A stretch of DNA of 62,391 nucleotides. Source: Inhella sp. Lineage in GTDB: Bacteria > Pseudomonadota > Gammaproteobacteria > Burkholderiales > Burkholderiaceae_C. The stretch covers positions 1 to 62,391 of the forward strand of contig NZ_JAPZSY010000035.1 in the NCBI RefSeq assembly GCF_027532025.1, given 5' to 3'. A program made the translations under genes and the position numbers. This document shows positions 51,598 through 61,086 of the stretch, in pieces (the first letter of the stretch is position 1; each line of letters opens with the position of its first letter). The notes below the pieces were generated by a model. It saw only the letters and a program-made list of their open reading frames with translations. It was not told the origin of the DNA and ran no database searches.

Positions 51598-52452
51598 ATG
51601 ACTTCATTCGATCGCGCCGGCCGGGGCCTGTTGGCGGCCATCACGCTGGTGGCCTTGGCCGCCGCAGTGCCCGCCCTGGCCGCAGAGCCCGCGCGCGGCG
51701 GCCCGCCGCTGTGGGAGCTGGGAGGCGCGGTGTTTGGCGTGTCGCAGCAGGCCTACCCGGGGGCGGACGAACACCTGAACCGCGCGCTGGTGCTGCCCTA
51801 CTTCATCTACCGCGGCAAGGTGCTGCGCGCCGACCGCGAAACGGCGGGCTTGCGCGCCTTCAAAACCGAGCGCTACGAGCTGGACGTGGGCGTGGCGGGC
51901 GCCTTTGGCGGGGGCGATGACGAGATCAAGGCTCGCCAAGGCATGCGCGAACTGGGCACCCTGGTGGAGCTGGGGCCACGCCTCAAGATCCGACTCGGCG
52001 ACGGGGGCGGCAACGCCGGCAGCTGGCGCCTGGACCTGCCGGTGCGCGGCGTGTTCGACCTGAACGACCGCGCCCGCCACCGCGGCATGGCCTTTGAGCC
52101 GGAACTCTCGTTCCAGCGGCAAGCCGCCGGGGGCTGGCGGTACAGCACGGGGCTGAGCGCCATCGTGGCCGACCGCCGTTTGGCCGATCACTTTTACGGG
52201 GTGAGCGCCCTGGACGCCCGCGTTGGCCGGGCTGCCTACGCCGCCGAAAGCGGCCTGGTGGCTTGGCGCTTGTCGGTGTCGGCCACGCGCGCTTTGGGGC
52301 GCGACTGGCGTGTGTTTGGCTTCGCCCGCTTGGACAGCGTGGCCGGCGCCGCCAACGAGAACAGCCCCTTGGTGCGAAAGACCACCGGCACCACCGTCGG
52401 CCTGGGGCTGACCTACACCTGGATGCGATCGGAGACCCGCGCGAATGACTGA
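51598..52452 (+). CDS. MipA/OmpV outer-membrane protein
   Basis: A 284-residue predicted outer-membrane barrel. It has a signal peptide (residues 1-28, cleavage near ALAAEP), the MipA/OmpV family opening PLWELGGAVFGVSQQAYPGADEHLNRALVLPYFIYRG, alternating amphipathic strands, and an aromatic C-terminus (GLTYTWM). MipA of E. coli scaffolds peptidoglycan synthesis enzymes; other members are scaffolds or transporters. GGGAGC precedes the ATG at 51598. It overlaps the lipocalin gene by eight bases, indicating an operon. Confidence 0.9.
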   Translation: MTSFDRAGRGLLAAITLVALAAAVPALAAEPARGGPPLWELGGAVFGVSQQAYPGADEHLNRALVLPYFIYRGKVLRADRETAGLRAFKTERYELDVGVAGAFGGGDDEIKARQGMRELGTLVELGPRLKIRLGDGGGNAGSWRLDLPVRGVFDLNDRARHRGMAFEPELSFQRQAAGGWRYSTGLSAIVADRRLADHFYGVSALDARVGRAAYAAESGLVAWRLSVSATRALGRDWRVFGFARLDSVAGAANENSPLVRKTTGTTVGLGLTYTWMRSETRAND

Positions 52453-53035
52453 AGCCCACCCCCTGCTCCGTGCCCTGCCCCTGGCCACCTTGATGGCCTG
52501 GAGCCTGAGCACCGCCAGCGCCCAAGCGGCGCCGCCGCTGCCCACGCTGGACGTGAACGCCTACATGGGCCGCTGGCACCAGGTGGCGCTGTACCCCAAC
52601 CGTTTTCAGGCCCAGTGCCTGGACAGCACGACGGCCACGTACAAGTTGTTGGACGACGGCCGGGTGGAGGTGGCGAACCGCTGCCGCACCAAGGACGGCT
52701 GGGATGAAACGGTGGGCGTGGCCCGACCGCGTGAAGGCACGGTGCGCCAAGACGGCGGGCGCCTGCTGGCACCGGCCTCGCTGGAGGTGAGCTTCTTGCC
52801 CAAAGCCCTGCGCTGGTTGGGCGTGGGCTGGGGCAAGTACGACGTGGTGCACCTGAGCCACGGCGCGCCGCAAAGCGGCTGGGCCGTGGTGAGCGAACCC
52901 AGCAAGCAGTACCTGTGGGTGCTGTCGCGCACGCCGCAGCTGGACGAGGCGCAGTGGACCGCGGTGACGGCCGAGCTGCAGCGCATGGGCTTCGACTTGC
53001 AGCGCTTGAAGCGCGAGGCGCCGCCGCGAGGGTGA
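52445..53035 (+). CDS. Bacterial lipocalin (Blc-like)
   Basis: A 196-residue exported lipocalin. It has a signal peptide (1-28) and the family GxW motif G42-x-W44 (YMGRWHQVALYPNRFQ). C58 and the AVVSEPSKQYLWVLSRTP strand complete the barrel. There is no lipobox cysteine, unlike E. coli Blc, so it is probably soluble in the periplasm. Lipocalins bind lipids or other hydrophobic ligands. It is coupled by overlap to the MipA/OmpV gene, suggesting shared envelope function. Confidence 0.9.
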   Translation: MTEAHPLLRALPLATLMAWSLSTASAQAAPPLPTLDVNAYMGRWHQVALYPNRFQAQCLDSTTATYKLLDDGRVEVANRCRTKDGWDETVGVARPREGTVRQDGGRLLAPASLEVSFLPKALRWLGVGWGKYDVVHLSHGAPQSGWAVVSEPSKQYLWVLSRTPQLDEAQWTAVTAELQRMGFDLQRLKREAPPRG

Positions 53036-53081
53036 GCGGCGCGGGGCCTGCGAGTGCCGCTGTGGCTGGAGCAGGGCGCCG

Positions 53082-53330
53082 TTACGCGTAGGGCTCGAAT
53101 TGATGGCTGTCCCGGCTGATCAGCAGCATCAGCTTGGAGTGGACGACGAGCTTCTCTTTGCCGAAGGGCATTTCGCGCAGCACACCCAGGTCGGTCAGGT
53201 TGTGCAGGCAGCGGGATCCCGCTTGCGGCAGTACGGCGGCTCCAAGATGACGTCCACCAACTCACGGGTGTCGATCTTGGGCCGGCGGGTGCGCACGTGT
53301 TTGGTGGTGTGGTCGGCCAGGGCGCAGGCA
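53082..53330 (-). pseudogene. Decayed fic C-terminal remnant
   Basis: Two frames on the minus strand match the end of Fic-family proteins. The first is HVRTRRPKIDTRELVDVILE, stopping at 53195. The second continues from about 53204 as NLTDLGVLREMPFGKEKLVV and ends at 53082 after HQFEPYA. A frameshift with some codons lost separates them, and the upstream catalytic HxFxxGNGR part is missing. Fic proteins add AMP or related groups to target proteins and are often found in toxin-antitoxin pairs. What remains is not functional. Confidence 0.75.
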
Positions 53331-53370
53331 TGCGCAACGGGGGCGCCCCGACTTGGCCACAATCGCCCCG

Positions 53371-53928
53371 ATGCACGCCACCGTCCTTCGCCGTTCCCTC
53401 TTGCCGATCGCCTGTGGCTTGGCCCTGCTGGGCGGGTGCACGTCACCGCGCTCCAAGGGCGACCTGAAATCGGCGGTTTATCAGCGCGAGGCCTTCACCG
53501 CCGACGAGACCTTCTCGCGCCTGTTCGACACGCCCGTGGCGCAGAGCTGCGAGGCGGCGCGGCGGGCCTTGCTGAGCCAGGGCTACATCGTGTCGCGCGC
53601 CGACGAGCGCCAGGTGGTGGGCAGCAAGCGCTTCCAGCCCGAGGGCGAGGTGCACGTGGAGCTGAGCTTCAACATCGTGTGCGCCACCGAGGGCGAGCGC
53701 CTGAGCACCCTGTTCGTCAGCGCCCAACAAGACAAGTACGTGCTGAAAAAGAACCCGAACGCGGCCAGCATCGGCGTGAGCGCGGTGGGCTCGATCTCGG
53801 TGCCGTTGGGCTCGACCGAGGATTCCTTGGTCAAGGTGGCCAGCGAAACCGTGCCCGCCGGGGTTTTCTACGACCGCTTCTTTGCCCTGGTGCAACGCTT
53901 GCTGAAGCAGCAGGCGGAGGGCGGCTGA
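53371..53928 (+). CDS. DUF2242-like lipoprotein
   Basis: A 185-residue predicted lipoprotein. The signal peptide ends in the lipobox LLGGC (C23), followed by a mature domain SYNIVCATEG-like in style. The domain FTADETFSRLFDTPVAQSCEAARRALLSQGY places it in the DUF2242 family, common in Burkholderiales. Function is unknown; it is likely anchored to the outer membrane. ATG 53371 gives the standard signal peptide; TTG 53353 is an alternative. Confidence 0.82.
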   Translation: MHATVLRRSLLPIACGLALLGGCTSPRSKGDLKSAVYQREAFTADETFSRLFDTPVAQSCEAARRALLSQGYIVSRADERQVVGSKRFQPEGEVHVELSFNIVCATEGERLSTLFVSAQQDKYVLKKNPNAASIGVSAVGSISVPLGSTEDSLVKVASETVPAGVFYDRFFALVQRLLKQQAEGG

Positions 53929-54200
53929 GCCGGCTTTGTGGCGCGAAAGCCCCAACTTGGGGCGGTTTCGGGGTTTGTTTGACGACTCTAGGGGGGTGCT
54001 ATCGCGCCCGAAAGGGCGTTTAGCGTTGACAATATGTGCTTCGCACGCTGCTCGAGACCTTCGGTTCAGGGGTCTGGGGTCGGTCAGGGGGTGGCCCCGC
54101 CGGCCTTTTGGTTTTTTGGGTTGATCTTTTGGAGCGTTCGACATCGCGTGGAGGGAGGTCCTCTGCGCGTGGTTTCACCGCTCTCACGAAAGGCATTCCC
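53929..54200. other. Long leader region of cspA
   Basis: The 272 bases before cspA hold a CCCCAA/TTGGGG hairpin at 53950-53962 and a perfect -35 hexamer TTGACA at 54026-54031; a matching -10 is not obvious. If the promoter is there, the leader is about 130-150 bases, consistent with the long structured leaders of cold-shock mRNAs. Confidence 0.45.
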
Positions 54201-54413
54201 ATGAGCACGCAACAAACCGGCACCGTCAAGTGGTTCAACGAAACCAAGGGTTTCGGCTTCATCACTCCGGACGACGGCGGCAAGGACCTGTTCGCGCACT
54301 TCAGCGCCATCCAGTCCAAGGGCTTCAAGTCCCTGCAAGAGAACCAACGCGTCTCGTTCGACGTGGTTCCTGGCCAAAAGGGCCCGCAAGCCGCCAACAT
54401 CGTTCCGCTGTAA
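54201..54413 (+). CDS. cspA: Cold-shock protein, CspA family
   Basis: A 70-residue cold-shock protein. It has the RNP-1 motif KGFGFI, RNP-2 LFAHFSAI, and the [21 protein letters not shown] opening. It binds single-stranded RNA or DNA and unfolds structured RNA. AAGG is the likely ribosome-binding site. A long leader precedes it and a strong terminator follows, with infA directly downstream. The symbol follows family usage; the exact paralogue is uncertain. Confidence 0.95.
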   Translation: MSTQQTGTVKWFNETKGFGFITPDDGGKDLFAHFSAIQSKGFKSLQENQRVSFDVVPGQKGPQAANIVPL

Positions 54414-54430
54414 TCAGCTGAACCGCCACG

Positions 54431-54466
54431 GCCGGGAAGGCGCCTTCGGGTGCCGCCCGGCTTTTT
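54431..54466 (+). terminator. cspA intrinsic terminator
   Basis: A 6-base-pair GCCGGG/CCCGGC stem with an inner GGCGCC/GGTGCC stem and a TTCG tetraloop is followed by TTTTT. It lies 17 bases after the cspA stop. Confidence 0.92.
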
Positions 54467-54483
54467 GCATTCAGGAGACCGTC

Positions 54484-54714
54484 ATGGCCAAAGAAGAACT
54501 GATCGAGATGCGCGGGAAGGTGGACGAAGTGCTGCCCGACTCGCGCTACCGCGTGACCCTGGAAAACGGTCACCAGCTCATCGCCTACACCAGCGGCAAG
54601 ATGCGCAAGCACCACATCCGCATCCTGGCCGGCGATCAGGTGGCGCTGGAGATGAGCCCATACGATTTGGGCAAGGGCCGCATTACGTTCCGGCATCTGG
54701 AGCGCCGCTCCTGA
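54484..54714 (+). CDS. infA: Translation initiation factor IF-1
   Basis: A 76-residue IF-1 ([20 protein letters not shown]...) with the OB-fold blocks [28 protein letters not shown] and [15 protein letters not shown]-1 occupies the ribosomal A site during initiation. AGGAG precedes its start. It lies just after the cspA terminator; Burkholderiales often have two infA copies, and this location away from the ribosomal protein cluster suggests it could be the second. Confidence 0.95.
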   Translation: MAKEELIEMRGKVDEVLPDSRYRVTLENGHQLIAYTSGKMRKHHIRILAGDQVALEMSPYDLGKGRITFRHLERRS

Positions 54715-54763
54715 GCCCTGCGGGCCGCTAAGGTGCCGGGCTTTCAGATCCTGAAGGCCCGGC

Positions 54764-57055
54764 ATGAGCGACGAACTGCCCCGCGACGACCACGCCCTGC
54801 GTGACGCCGCGCTCGACTACCACCGCACCCCGACGCGCGGCAAGATCGCCGTCACCCCCACCAAGCCCCTGGCCAACCAGCGCGACCTGTCGCTGGCCTA
54901 CTCGCCGGGCGTGGCCTTCCCCTGCCTCGCCATCGAGGCCGACCCGAACGCCGCCGCCGAGTACACGGCCCGCGGCAATCTGGTGGGCGTGGTCACCAAC
55001 GGCACGGCGGTGCTGGGCCTGGGCGACATCGGCCCGCTGGCGGCCAAGCCGGTGATGGAAGGCAAGGGCTGCCTGTTCAAGAAGTTCGCCGGCATCGATG
55101 TGTTCGACATCGAGCTGAACGAGAAAGACCCCGACAAGCTGGTCGAGCACATCGCGGCGCTCGAGCCCACGCTGGGGGGCATCAACCTCGAAGACATCAA
55201 GGCGCCCGAGTGCTTCTACGTGGAGCGCAAGCTCAAGGAGCGCCTGTCCATCCCCGTCTTCCACGACGACCAGCACGGCACGGCCATCATCAGCGGCGCG
55301 GCGCTGCTCAACGGGCTGGAGATCACGGGCAAGCGCATCGGTGAGATCAAGCTGGTGTGCTCCGGCGCCGGCGCGGCGGCCATCGCCTGCCTGGACCTGA
55401 TGCTGGGCCTGGGCCTGAAGGTGGAGAACGTCTTCGTCGTCGACAGCAAGGGCGTGATCCACACCGAGCGCGAGGACGCCCAGAGCGGCAAGCTGGACGA
55501 GAGCAAGCGCCGCTACGCGCAGGCCACGGCACACCGAAGCTTGAGCGACGCCATCGACGGCGCCGACGTGTTCTTGGGCTGCAGCGCGGCCGGCGTGCTC
55601 AAGCCCGAGATGGTGGCGCGCATGGCGCCGCAGCCGCTGATCCTGGCGCTGGCCAACCCCGAGCCCGAGATCCGCCCCGAAGCGGCGCTGGCCGTGCGGC
55701 CCGACGCCATCGTGGCCACGGGCCGCAGCGACTACCCGAACCAGGTCAACAACGTCCTGTGCTTTCCGTACATCTTCCGCGGCGCGCTGGACTGCGGCGC
55801 CACGCGCATCACCGAAGAAATGAAGCTGGCCTGCGTGCGCGAGATCGCCGCGCTGGCCAAGGCCGAGGTGAGCGACGAGGTGGCCGCGGCCTACGCCGGC
55901 CAGGAGCTGAGCTTCGGGCCGCAGTACCTGATCCCCAAGCCGTTTGACGCGCGCTTGATCTTGCGCATCGCCCCCGCGGTGGCCGAGGCCGCCTTGGCCA
56001 GCGGCGTGGCCACGCGGCCCATCGCCGACCTGGAGGCCTACCGCCAAAGCCTGCAGCGCTTTGTGTACCAAACCGGCCTGGTGATGCGCCCGGTGTTCAC
56101 CGCCGCCAAGGCGCGCCGCGCCCGCGTGGTGTACGCCGAGGGCGAGGACGAGCGCGTGCTGCGCGCCGCCCAGGTGGTGGTGGACGAAGGCCTGGCGCGG
56201 CCGATCTTGGTGGGGCGGCCGGCCGTGATCGCGGCGCGCATCGAGCGCGCCAAGCTGCGCCTCAAGGTGGGCGTGGACGTGGAGGTGGTGGACCCCGAGG
56301 ACGACCCACGCTTTCGCGAGTGCTGGGAGGGCTACCAGCGCTTGATGGGCCGCGAGGGCGTGACGCCGAGCATGGCCAAGGCCGCGCTGCGCCGCTCGAA
56401 CACCCTGATCGCCGCGATGCTGGTGCGCCGCGGCGACGCCGACGCGATGCTCTGCGGCCTGGTGGGCCGCTTCGAGCAGCACCTGGAGCACGTGCGCGAC
56501 GTGATCGGCCTGGCGCCGGGGGTGAGCAACTTCGCCACCGTCAACGCCCTGCTGCTGGACGAGCGCACGCTCTTCATCGCCGACACCTTCGTCAACGAAG
56601 AGCCGAGCAGCGCGCTGCTGGCCGAGATCGCCGGCCTGGCCTGCGACCAGATGGGCCGCTTCGGCCTGACGCCGCGCGTGGCCTTCGTCTCGCACAGCAT
56701 GTTCGGCAGCAGCAAGCGGCCGAGCGCGCGGCGCATGCGCGAGGCCGCCAGCCTGTTCAAGGCGCAGCGACCCGGCGTGAACTGCGATGGCGAGATGCAC
56801 GGCGACGCGGCCCTGGACCCCGAGGTGCGCCGCAACTTCTTGCCCGACAGCACGCTGGACGGCGAGGCCAACCTGCTGCTGCTGCCCAACCTGGACGCGG
56901 CGAACATCTTGTTCAACGTGCTCAAGGTGACGGGCGGCCATGGCGTGACGGTGGGCCCCGTGCTGCTGGGCGCGGCCAAGCCGGTGCATGTGTTGACGCC
57001 GTCGAGCACGGTGCGTCGGGTGATCAACATGACCGCGCTGGCGTCAGCAGGCTGA
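54764..57055 (+). CDS. maeB: NADP-dependent malic enzyme MaeB
   Basis: A 763-residue fusion enzyme. The N-terminal malic enzyme domain ([17 protein letters not shown], then [21 protein letters not shown], then a Rossmann segment around [15 protein letters not shown]) is followed by a phosphotransacetylase-like C-terminal domain ([29 protein letters not shown] onward). It decarboxylates malate to pyruvate, making NADPH. The C-terminal half is usually regulatory, binding acetyl-CoA, rather than catalytic. It is full length and preceded by GAAGG. Confidence 0.96.
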   Translation: MSDELPRDDHALRDAALDYHRTPTRGKIAVTPTKPLANQRDLSLAYSPGVAFPCLAIEADPNAAAEYTARGNLVGVVTNGTAVLGLGDIGPLAAKPVMEGKGCLFKKFAGIDVFDIELNEKDPDKLVEHIAALEPTLGGINLEDIKAPECFYVERKLKERLSIPVFHDDQHGTAIISGAALLNGLEITGKRIGEIKLVCSGAGAAAIACLDLMLGLGLKVENVFVVDSKGVIHTEREDAQSGKLDESKRRYAQATAHRSLSDAIDGADVFLGCSAAGVLKPEMVARMAPQPLILALANPEPEIRPEAALAVRPDAIVATGRSDYPNQVNNVLCFPYIFRGALDCGATRITEEMKLACVREIAALAKAEVSDEVAAAYAGQELSFGPQYLIPKPFDARLILRIAPAVAEAALASGVATRPIADLEAYRQSLQRFVYQTGLVMRPVFTAAKARRARVVYAEGEDERVLRAAQVVVDEGLARPILVGRPAVIAARIERAKLRLKVGVDVEVVDPEDDPRFRECWEGYQRLMGREGVTPSMAKAALRRSNTLIAAMLVRRGDADAMLCGLVGRFEQHLEHVRDVIGLAPGVSNFATVNALLLDERTLFIADTFVNEEPSSALLAEIAGLACDQMGRFGLTPRVAFVSHSMFGSSKRPSARRMREAASLFKAQRPGVNCDGEMHGDAALDPEVRRNFLPDSTLDGEANLLLLPNLDAANILFNVLKVTGGHGVTVGPVLLGAAKPVHVLTPSSTVRRVINMTALASAG

Positions 57056-57127
57056 GCCCCGCGCCGTGAGAAGCGGCGCAGGCAGCGGGCTTCAGCCCCT
57101 GGCGCGCGGCGCGGGGGTCGCCGCACA

Positions 57128-58357
57128 ATGGCGACGACCATGGCCACCCTGCATTTGCCCACGTTGCTGATCGCCCTGGCCGTGGTCACGGCCGTCGCGA
57201 TGACCTTGGTGCTGCTGGCGGCGCACTGGGCTGGGGCGCGCCGCGAGGGCTGGATGTGGGCGCTGGGCTCCTTGGGGTTGAGCGGCGGCTTGGCGCTGCT
57301 CACCGTGGGCGAGCACCCCTCGAACACCCAGGTGGTGCTGGGCTATGGCGTGCTGAGCGCGGGCCTGGGGCTGACGGTGGGCGGGTTTCGGACGTACGCC
57401 GGCTTGGGGCGGGCTTGGCTGCCGGTGCTGCTGCTGGGGGTTCTGGGCCTGGCGGGCGCCGCTTTGTTTGCCTATGCCGAACCCAGCGCCATGGCGCGCC
57501 AGCGCTGGACGGCCCTGCTGACGCTGGGGGGCTGCGGTTGGACGGGGCTGTGGCTGTGGGGCCTGCCGGAGGCGCCGGCCCGCACGGCGCAGCGCCTGAC
57601 CGCCGCCGGCTACTTGCTGACGACGCTGATGATTGGCCTGTGGCTGGCGGACCCCTTGCTGCGTGTCGCCGTTTGGAGCGGGCCCCCGATGGCCGCGCTG
57701 CTGATGCTGATGAGCCAACTGGTGACCCTGGGCGGGCAGATGCTGATGCTGACGCAACGCCACGCTGGCGAGCTGACGCTGGCGGCGACGACCGACGCGC
57801 TGACGGGCATCCACAACCGCGCGGGCTTCGAAGAGCTGGCCACGCGCAAGATCGCCCGCGCCGGGCAAACTCAGCAGCCCCTGGCGCTGCTGGTGTTCGA
57901 CATCGACCACTTCAAGCGCATCAACGACACCCACGGCCACCCAGTGGGCGACCGCGTACTGCGGCGGGTGGTGAGCCGTGCGCTCAACACCCTGCGCCCC
58001 GACGATCTCTTGGGCCGCTGGGGCGGCGAGGAGTTCGTGGCGCTGCTGGTGGGGGTGTCGTCTGAGCAGGCGGTGCAGGCGGCCGAACGCCTGCGTGTGG
58101 CGGTGGTGGAGCGCGGCTTCAAGCTGAGCAATGGCACGCGGTTGTCGGTGAGCGTGTCCATCGGCCTGATGGCCACCCCCGCCCAAGCGGACGACCCGCG
58201 AACGCAGCTGCGCAAGCTGGTGGCCGTGGCCGACATGGCCTTGTACGAGGCCAAGCGCGGCGGACGCAACCAAGTCCAGGTGGGCCACGCGGAGACGCGA
58301 CCGCCGCCGCTGGGCGATGCGCAGGTGTCGGCTTGGGTGGCCGGCGCGACGGGCTGA
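57128..58357 (+). CDS. Membrane diguanylate cyclase (GGDEF)
   Basis: A 409-residue diguanylate cyclase. About six N-terminal membrane helices (11-210) are followed by a GGDEF domain, with DIDHFKRINDTHGH (258-271) and GGEEF (299-303). An inhibitory I-site R290-x-x-D293 lies five residues before it, so the enzyme should be feedback-inhibited by cyclic di-GMP. No EAL domain. Starts at ATG 57128 or 57140 are both possible. The sensed signal is unknown. Confidence 0.93.
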   Translation: MATTMATLHLPTLLIALAVVTAVAMTLVLLAAHWAGARREGWMWALGSLGLSGGLALLTVGEHPSNTQVVLGYGVLSAGLGLTVGGFRTYAGLGRAWLPVLLLGVLGLAGAALFAYAEPSAMARQRWTALLTLGGCGWTGLWLWGLPEAPARTAQRLTAAGYLLTTLMIGLWLADPLLRVAVWSGPPMAALLMLMSQLVTLGGQMLMLTQRHAGELTLAATTDALTGIHNRAGFEELATRKIARAGQTQQPLALLVFDIDHFKRINDTHGHPVGDRVLRRVVSRALNTLRPDDLLGRWGGEEFVALLVGVSSEQAVQAAERLRVAVVERGFKLSNGTRLSVSVSIGLMATPAQADDPRTQLRKLVAVADMALYEAKRGGRNQVQVGHAETRPPPLGDAQVSAWVAGATG

Positions 58358-58360
58358 GCC

Positions 58361-59614
58361 TCAGGCACGCAGCAAGGGCATCACCCCGCCGCTGTAGCCG
58401 GGGAACAGGCGCGCCAGCTGCGCATCCTTCAGGCCCAGGTGCTGCGCGGCCACGCCGGCGAACACGGCGCGGTGGTCGGTGGTGATGGCGAGGTCCCGCC
58501 CCTGGTAGCGGGCGCTGGCTTCCAGCCCTGGCCAGGGGCCGTGCACGCGGCCACCTTGCACGCGGCCGCCCAACAGCCACAGGGCATTGCCGTGGCCGTG
58601 GTCGGTGCCGCCGTTGCCGTTTTCGCGCACGGTGCGCCCGAACTCGCTGACGACCAGGACCACGGTGTCTTGCCACAGCGGGCCCAACTCGCGGGCCAGC
58701 AGGGCCAGGCCCTGACCCAAAGGCGCGAGGCGCGCAGCCAGCTGGCCGGTGCTGGCGCCTTGGCGCACGTGGGTGTCCCAGCCACCGGCTTGCAGCAAGG
58801 CGAACTGCACGCGGGCGTCGCCCCGCATGACGCGGGCCAGGCGGCGGGCGTCGTCAGGGAAGCCCGCGGCGGGCGGGGCGCCGTTGTCGGCGGCCATCAT
58901 TTCGCGCTCGAAGCCGCCGGCACCGCTGCCGCCCATCATGGCCGGCTCGGCGATGGCTTGCGCCATTTGCTCGCGGCCGCGCTGGCCCTCTTGCCATGCC
59001 TTGGCGTAGCGGGGGTCGTCGGCGTAGAGCTTTTCCAGGCCCGCGGCCATGCCCGAGCGTTCTTGCCGCAGGCCGCGGGCGGCGCCGCGTCCGGCATTGC
59101 CCCCGGGGAGGGCGGCCACGTCGGCATGGCCACCGAGGATGCGCGGTCGGTTGGGGCCGGCGTAGACGGCGCGCACGGCCTCGCTGTCGCCCCCGAGGGT
59201 GAGCAGGCGGCCCATCCAGCCGTCGGGTGTGGTCTTGACGCCGGGGGTGCCGCTTTCCAGTTCGTCTTGCGCTTCAAAGTGGCTGCGGCCGCTGGCCTGC
59301 GCGCCGCAGGCGTGCACGAAGCCCAATTGGCCGGCGGTCCACAGGGGCTGCAGGTCTTTCAGGGCCGGGTGCAGGCCGAAGCGGCCGTCCAAATCGAAAA
59401 CGCCGCCGTCTTGCCCCGGGCTTGGCAGGGCGATGGTGGGGCGCTCGCGTCGGTAGTCGGGGTCGGCGTGCGGCACGACGACCGACAAGCCGTCGACCGC
59501 GCCGCGCAACAGCACAACGACGAAGCGCTGCGGCGCGCCCGAGGAAGCGGCGTGGGCCCAGGGAAGCGCACCGAGGGCGAGCGCGCTGGCGATGGCGTGG
59601 CGGCGTGTGGTCAT
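58361..59614 (-). CDS. DUF1501 exported protein
   Basis: A 417-residue DUF1501 protein. A twin-arginine-like signal (TTRRHAIASALALGALPWAHA, 1-23) is followed by LLRGAVDGLSVVVPHADPDY, HACGAQASGRSHFEAQDELE and the alkaline phosphatase-like SEFGRTVRENGNGGTDHGHG. DUF1501 genes usually pair with DUF1800 genes, as here; function is unknown. It starts five bases after the DUF1800 stop, so they are coupled. Confidence 0.9.
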   Translation of the reverse strand: MTTRRHAIASALALGALPWAHAASSGAPQRFVVVLLRGAVDGLSVVVPHADPDYRRERPTIALPSPGQDGGVFDLDGRFGLHPALKDLQPLWTAGQLGFVHACGAQASGRSHFEAQDELESGTPGVKTTPDGWMGRLLTLGGDSEAVRAVYAGPNRPRILGGHADVAALPGGNAGRGAARGLRQERSGMAAGLEKLYADDPRYAKAWQEGQRGREQMAQAIAEPAMMGGSGAGGFEREMMAADNGAPPAAGFPDDARRLARVMRGDARVQFALLQAGGWDTHVRQGASTGQLAARLAPLGQGLALLARELGPLWQDTVVLVVSEFGRTVRENGNGGTDHGHGNALWLLGGRVQGGRVHGPWPGLEASARYQGRDLAITTDHRAVFAGVAAQHLGLKDAQLARLFPGYSGGVMPLLRA

Positions 59615-59619
59615 GGTGG

Positions 59620-61086
59620 TCAGCAGTTTTGAAAGTCGGGGGACGCCAGCAGCAAGGCGGCTTGCAGGCGGGGCGGTTCGGCGGCAACGGCGGCGCGGGT
59701 GGGGGAACCGATGGCCGGGCCCAGGGTGGCCAGCAGCTCGGCGGTGGACGGGTTGACGCGCTGCGCCAAGCGGGCGGCCAGGTCGGCCCGGCGCGCCAGG
59801 GCCTCGGGGTCGAGCCAAGCGGCGCGGGTGGGCTTGGGGCCGTCGGGCGTGGGCCAGGCGAAGGGCGCTTGCCCCAGGTTGCGCAGGCCCAGCACCAAGG
59901 GCTCGACCAGCTCGGGCCGGCTGCTTTGGCCGGTGGCGCGCAGCAGGCTGACGGCAAAGCGCTGGGGCGTCTTGAACTTGGCACCCAGGGTGTCGGGGGC
60001 GATGAAGCTGGGGTGGGTGAGCAAGGCCTGCAGGGTGCTGCGGATGTCGCCACCGCTGCGCGTGAAGGCGGCTGCGACGTGGGCCACCAGGGCGGGCTCG
60101 GGCTCGTCGTTCACGAAATGGCGAACCAGCTTGAACGCGAGGTGGCGCGCGGTGCTGGGGTGGCGGGCCAGTTGGTCCAGCGCCCACTCGCCTTGGCTCT
60201 GGCCGCGGCCAGGCACGGGTTGGCCCAGCCAAGTCTTGGGGCCGTCGTCGTGGCGCCGGGGGTCGAAGGCGAACAAGGATGGCGAGTCGCCGCCGCCTGC
60301 CGCCCGGCGGCCGCGTCCGGGCGTCACGGTCCAGCCGGTGAGCACGCGGGCCAGCTCGGTCACGTCGGCCTGGGTGTAGCCGCCGTCCACACCCAGGGTG
60401 TGCAGCTCCATCAGCTCGCGGGCGTAGTTTTCGTTCAGGCCCCCCGTGCCGCCACCGGGCAGGGGCACGTTGGCGCCTTCTTTGGTGCTGAGGTAGTTGT
60501 CCAAATAGAACAGCATGGCCGGGTGCTTGGCGGTGGCGCCCAGCAGGTCCCGAAAGCGCCCCATGGCGTGCGGGGCGATGGCGCGGTGCACGTAGTCGCC
60601 CACCATCACGCGGCACAGGCCCTTGCCGATGAAGACGTTGAAGTGATGGAACCAGAAGTCCGTCATCACCGAGTGCAACTGGCGGGGGCTGTCAAGCGCC
60701 GGCATCAGCCAGGTTTGCACGGCCTGGCCCAGGGCTCGGCGCACCTGCTCGCGGCGCTCCATGTTGTTCTCGCCAGGGTCGCGACGCTGGCTCTCGCGGT
60801 AGGCCATCACGGTGTCGCGCAAGGGGGTGCCGTGCAGCGCGGCCAGGCGCTCGTCCAGCTCAGGCTGGGGCAGGCGCTCGGGCTGCAATTGCTCGTCCAG
60901 GTAAGCGCGCCAGCCCATGGCCTGCACGCGGGCCAGATCGCCGGGGCGCGGGCCCCAGGCGAGGCGGTTGAGGGCATGCGCGGCCAGGGCCTCGGACGAC
61001 GGCGTGGCGGCCAGGGCGCCACGGGCCAGCGGCAGCGCCGCGGCGGTGGCGGCAGCGGAGAGGAGGGTGCGGCGGAGGAGTGTCAT
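59620..61086 (-). CDS. DUF1800 exported protein
   Basis: A 488-residue DUF1800 protein with a twin-arginine-like signal peptide (MTLLRRTLLSAAATAAALPL, 1-27). Family motifs AAHALNRLAWGPRPGD, MTDFWFHHFNVFIGKG, NENYARELMELHTLGVDGGY and HPSTARHLAFKLVRHFV are present. DUF1800/DUF1501 pairs are exported through Tat and have no known activity. The start overlaps the stop of the upstream hydrolase gene (ATGA), and the DUF1501 gene follows. Confidence 0.9.
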   Translation of the reverse strand: MTLLRRTLLSAAATAAALPLARGALAATPSSEALAAHALNRLAWGPRPGDLARVQAMGWRAYLDEQLQPERLPQPELDERLAALHGTPLRDTVMAYRESQRRDPGENNMERREQVRRALGQAVQTWLMPALDSPRQLHSVMTDFWFHHFNVFIGKGLCRVMVGDYVHRAIAPHAMGRFRDLLGATAKHPAMLFYLDNYLSTKEGANVPLPGGGTGGLNENYARELMELHTLGVDGGYTQADVTELARVLTGWTVTPGRGRRAAGGGDSPSLFAFDPRRHDDGPKTWLGQPVPGRGQSQGEWALDQLARHPSTARHLAFKLVRHFVNDEPEPALVAHVAAAFTRSGGDIRSTLQALLTHPSFIAPDTLGAKFKTPQRFAVSLLRATGQSSRPELVEPLVLGLRNLGQAPFAWPTPDGPKPTRAAWLDPEALARRADLAARLAQRVNPSTAELLATLGPAIGSPTRAAVAAEPPRLQAALLLASPDFQNC

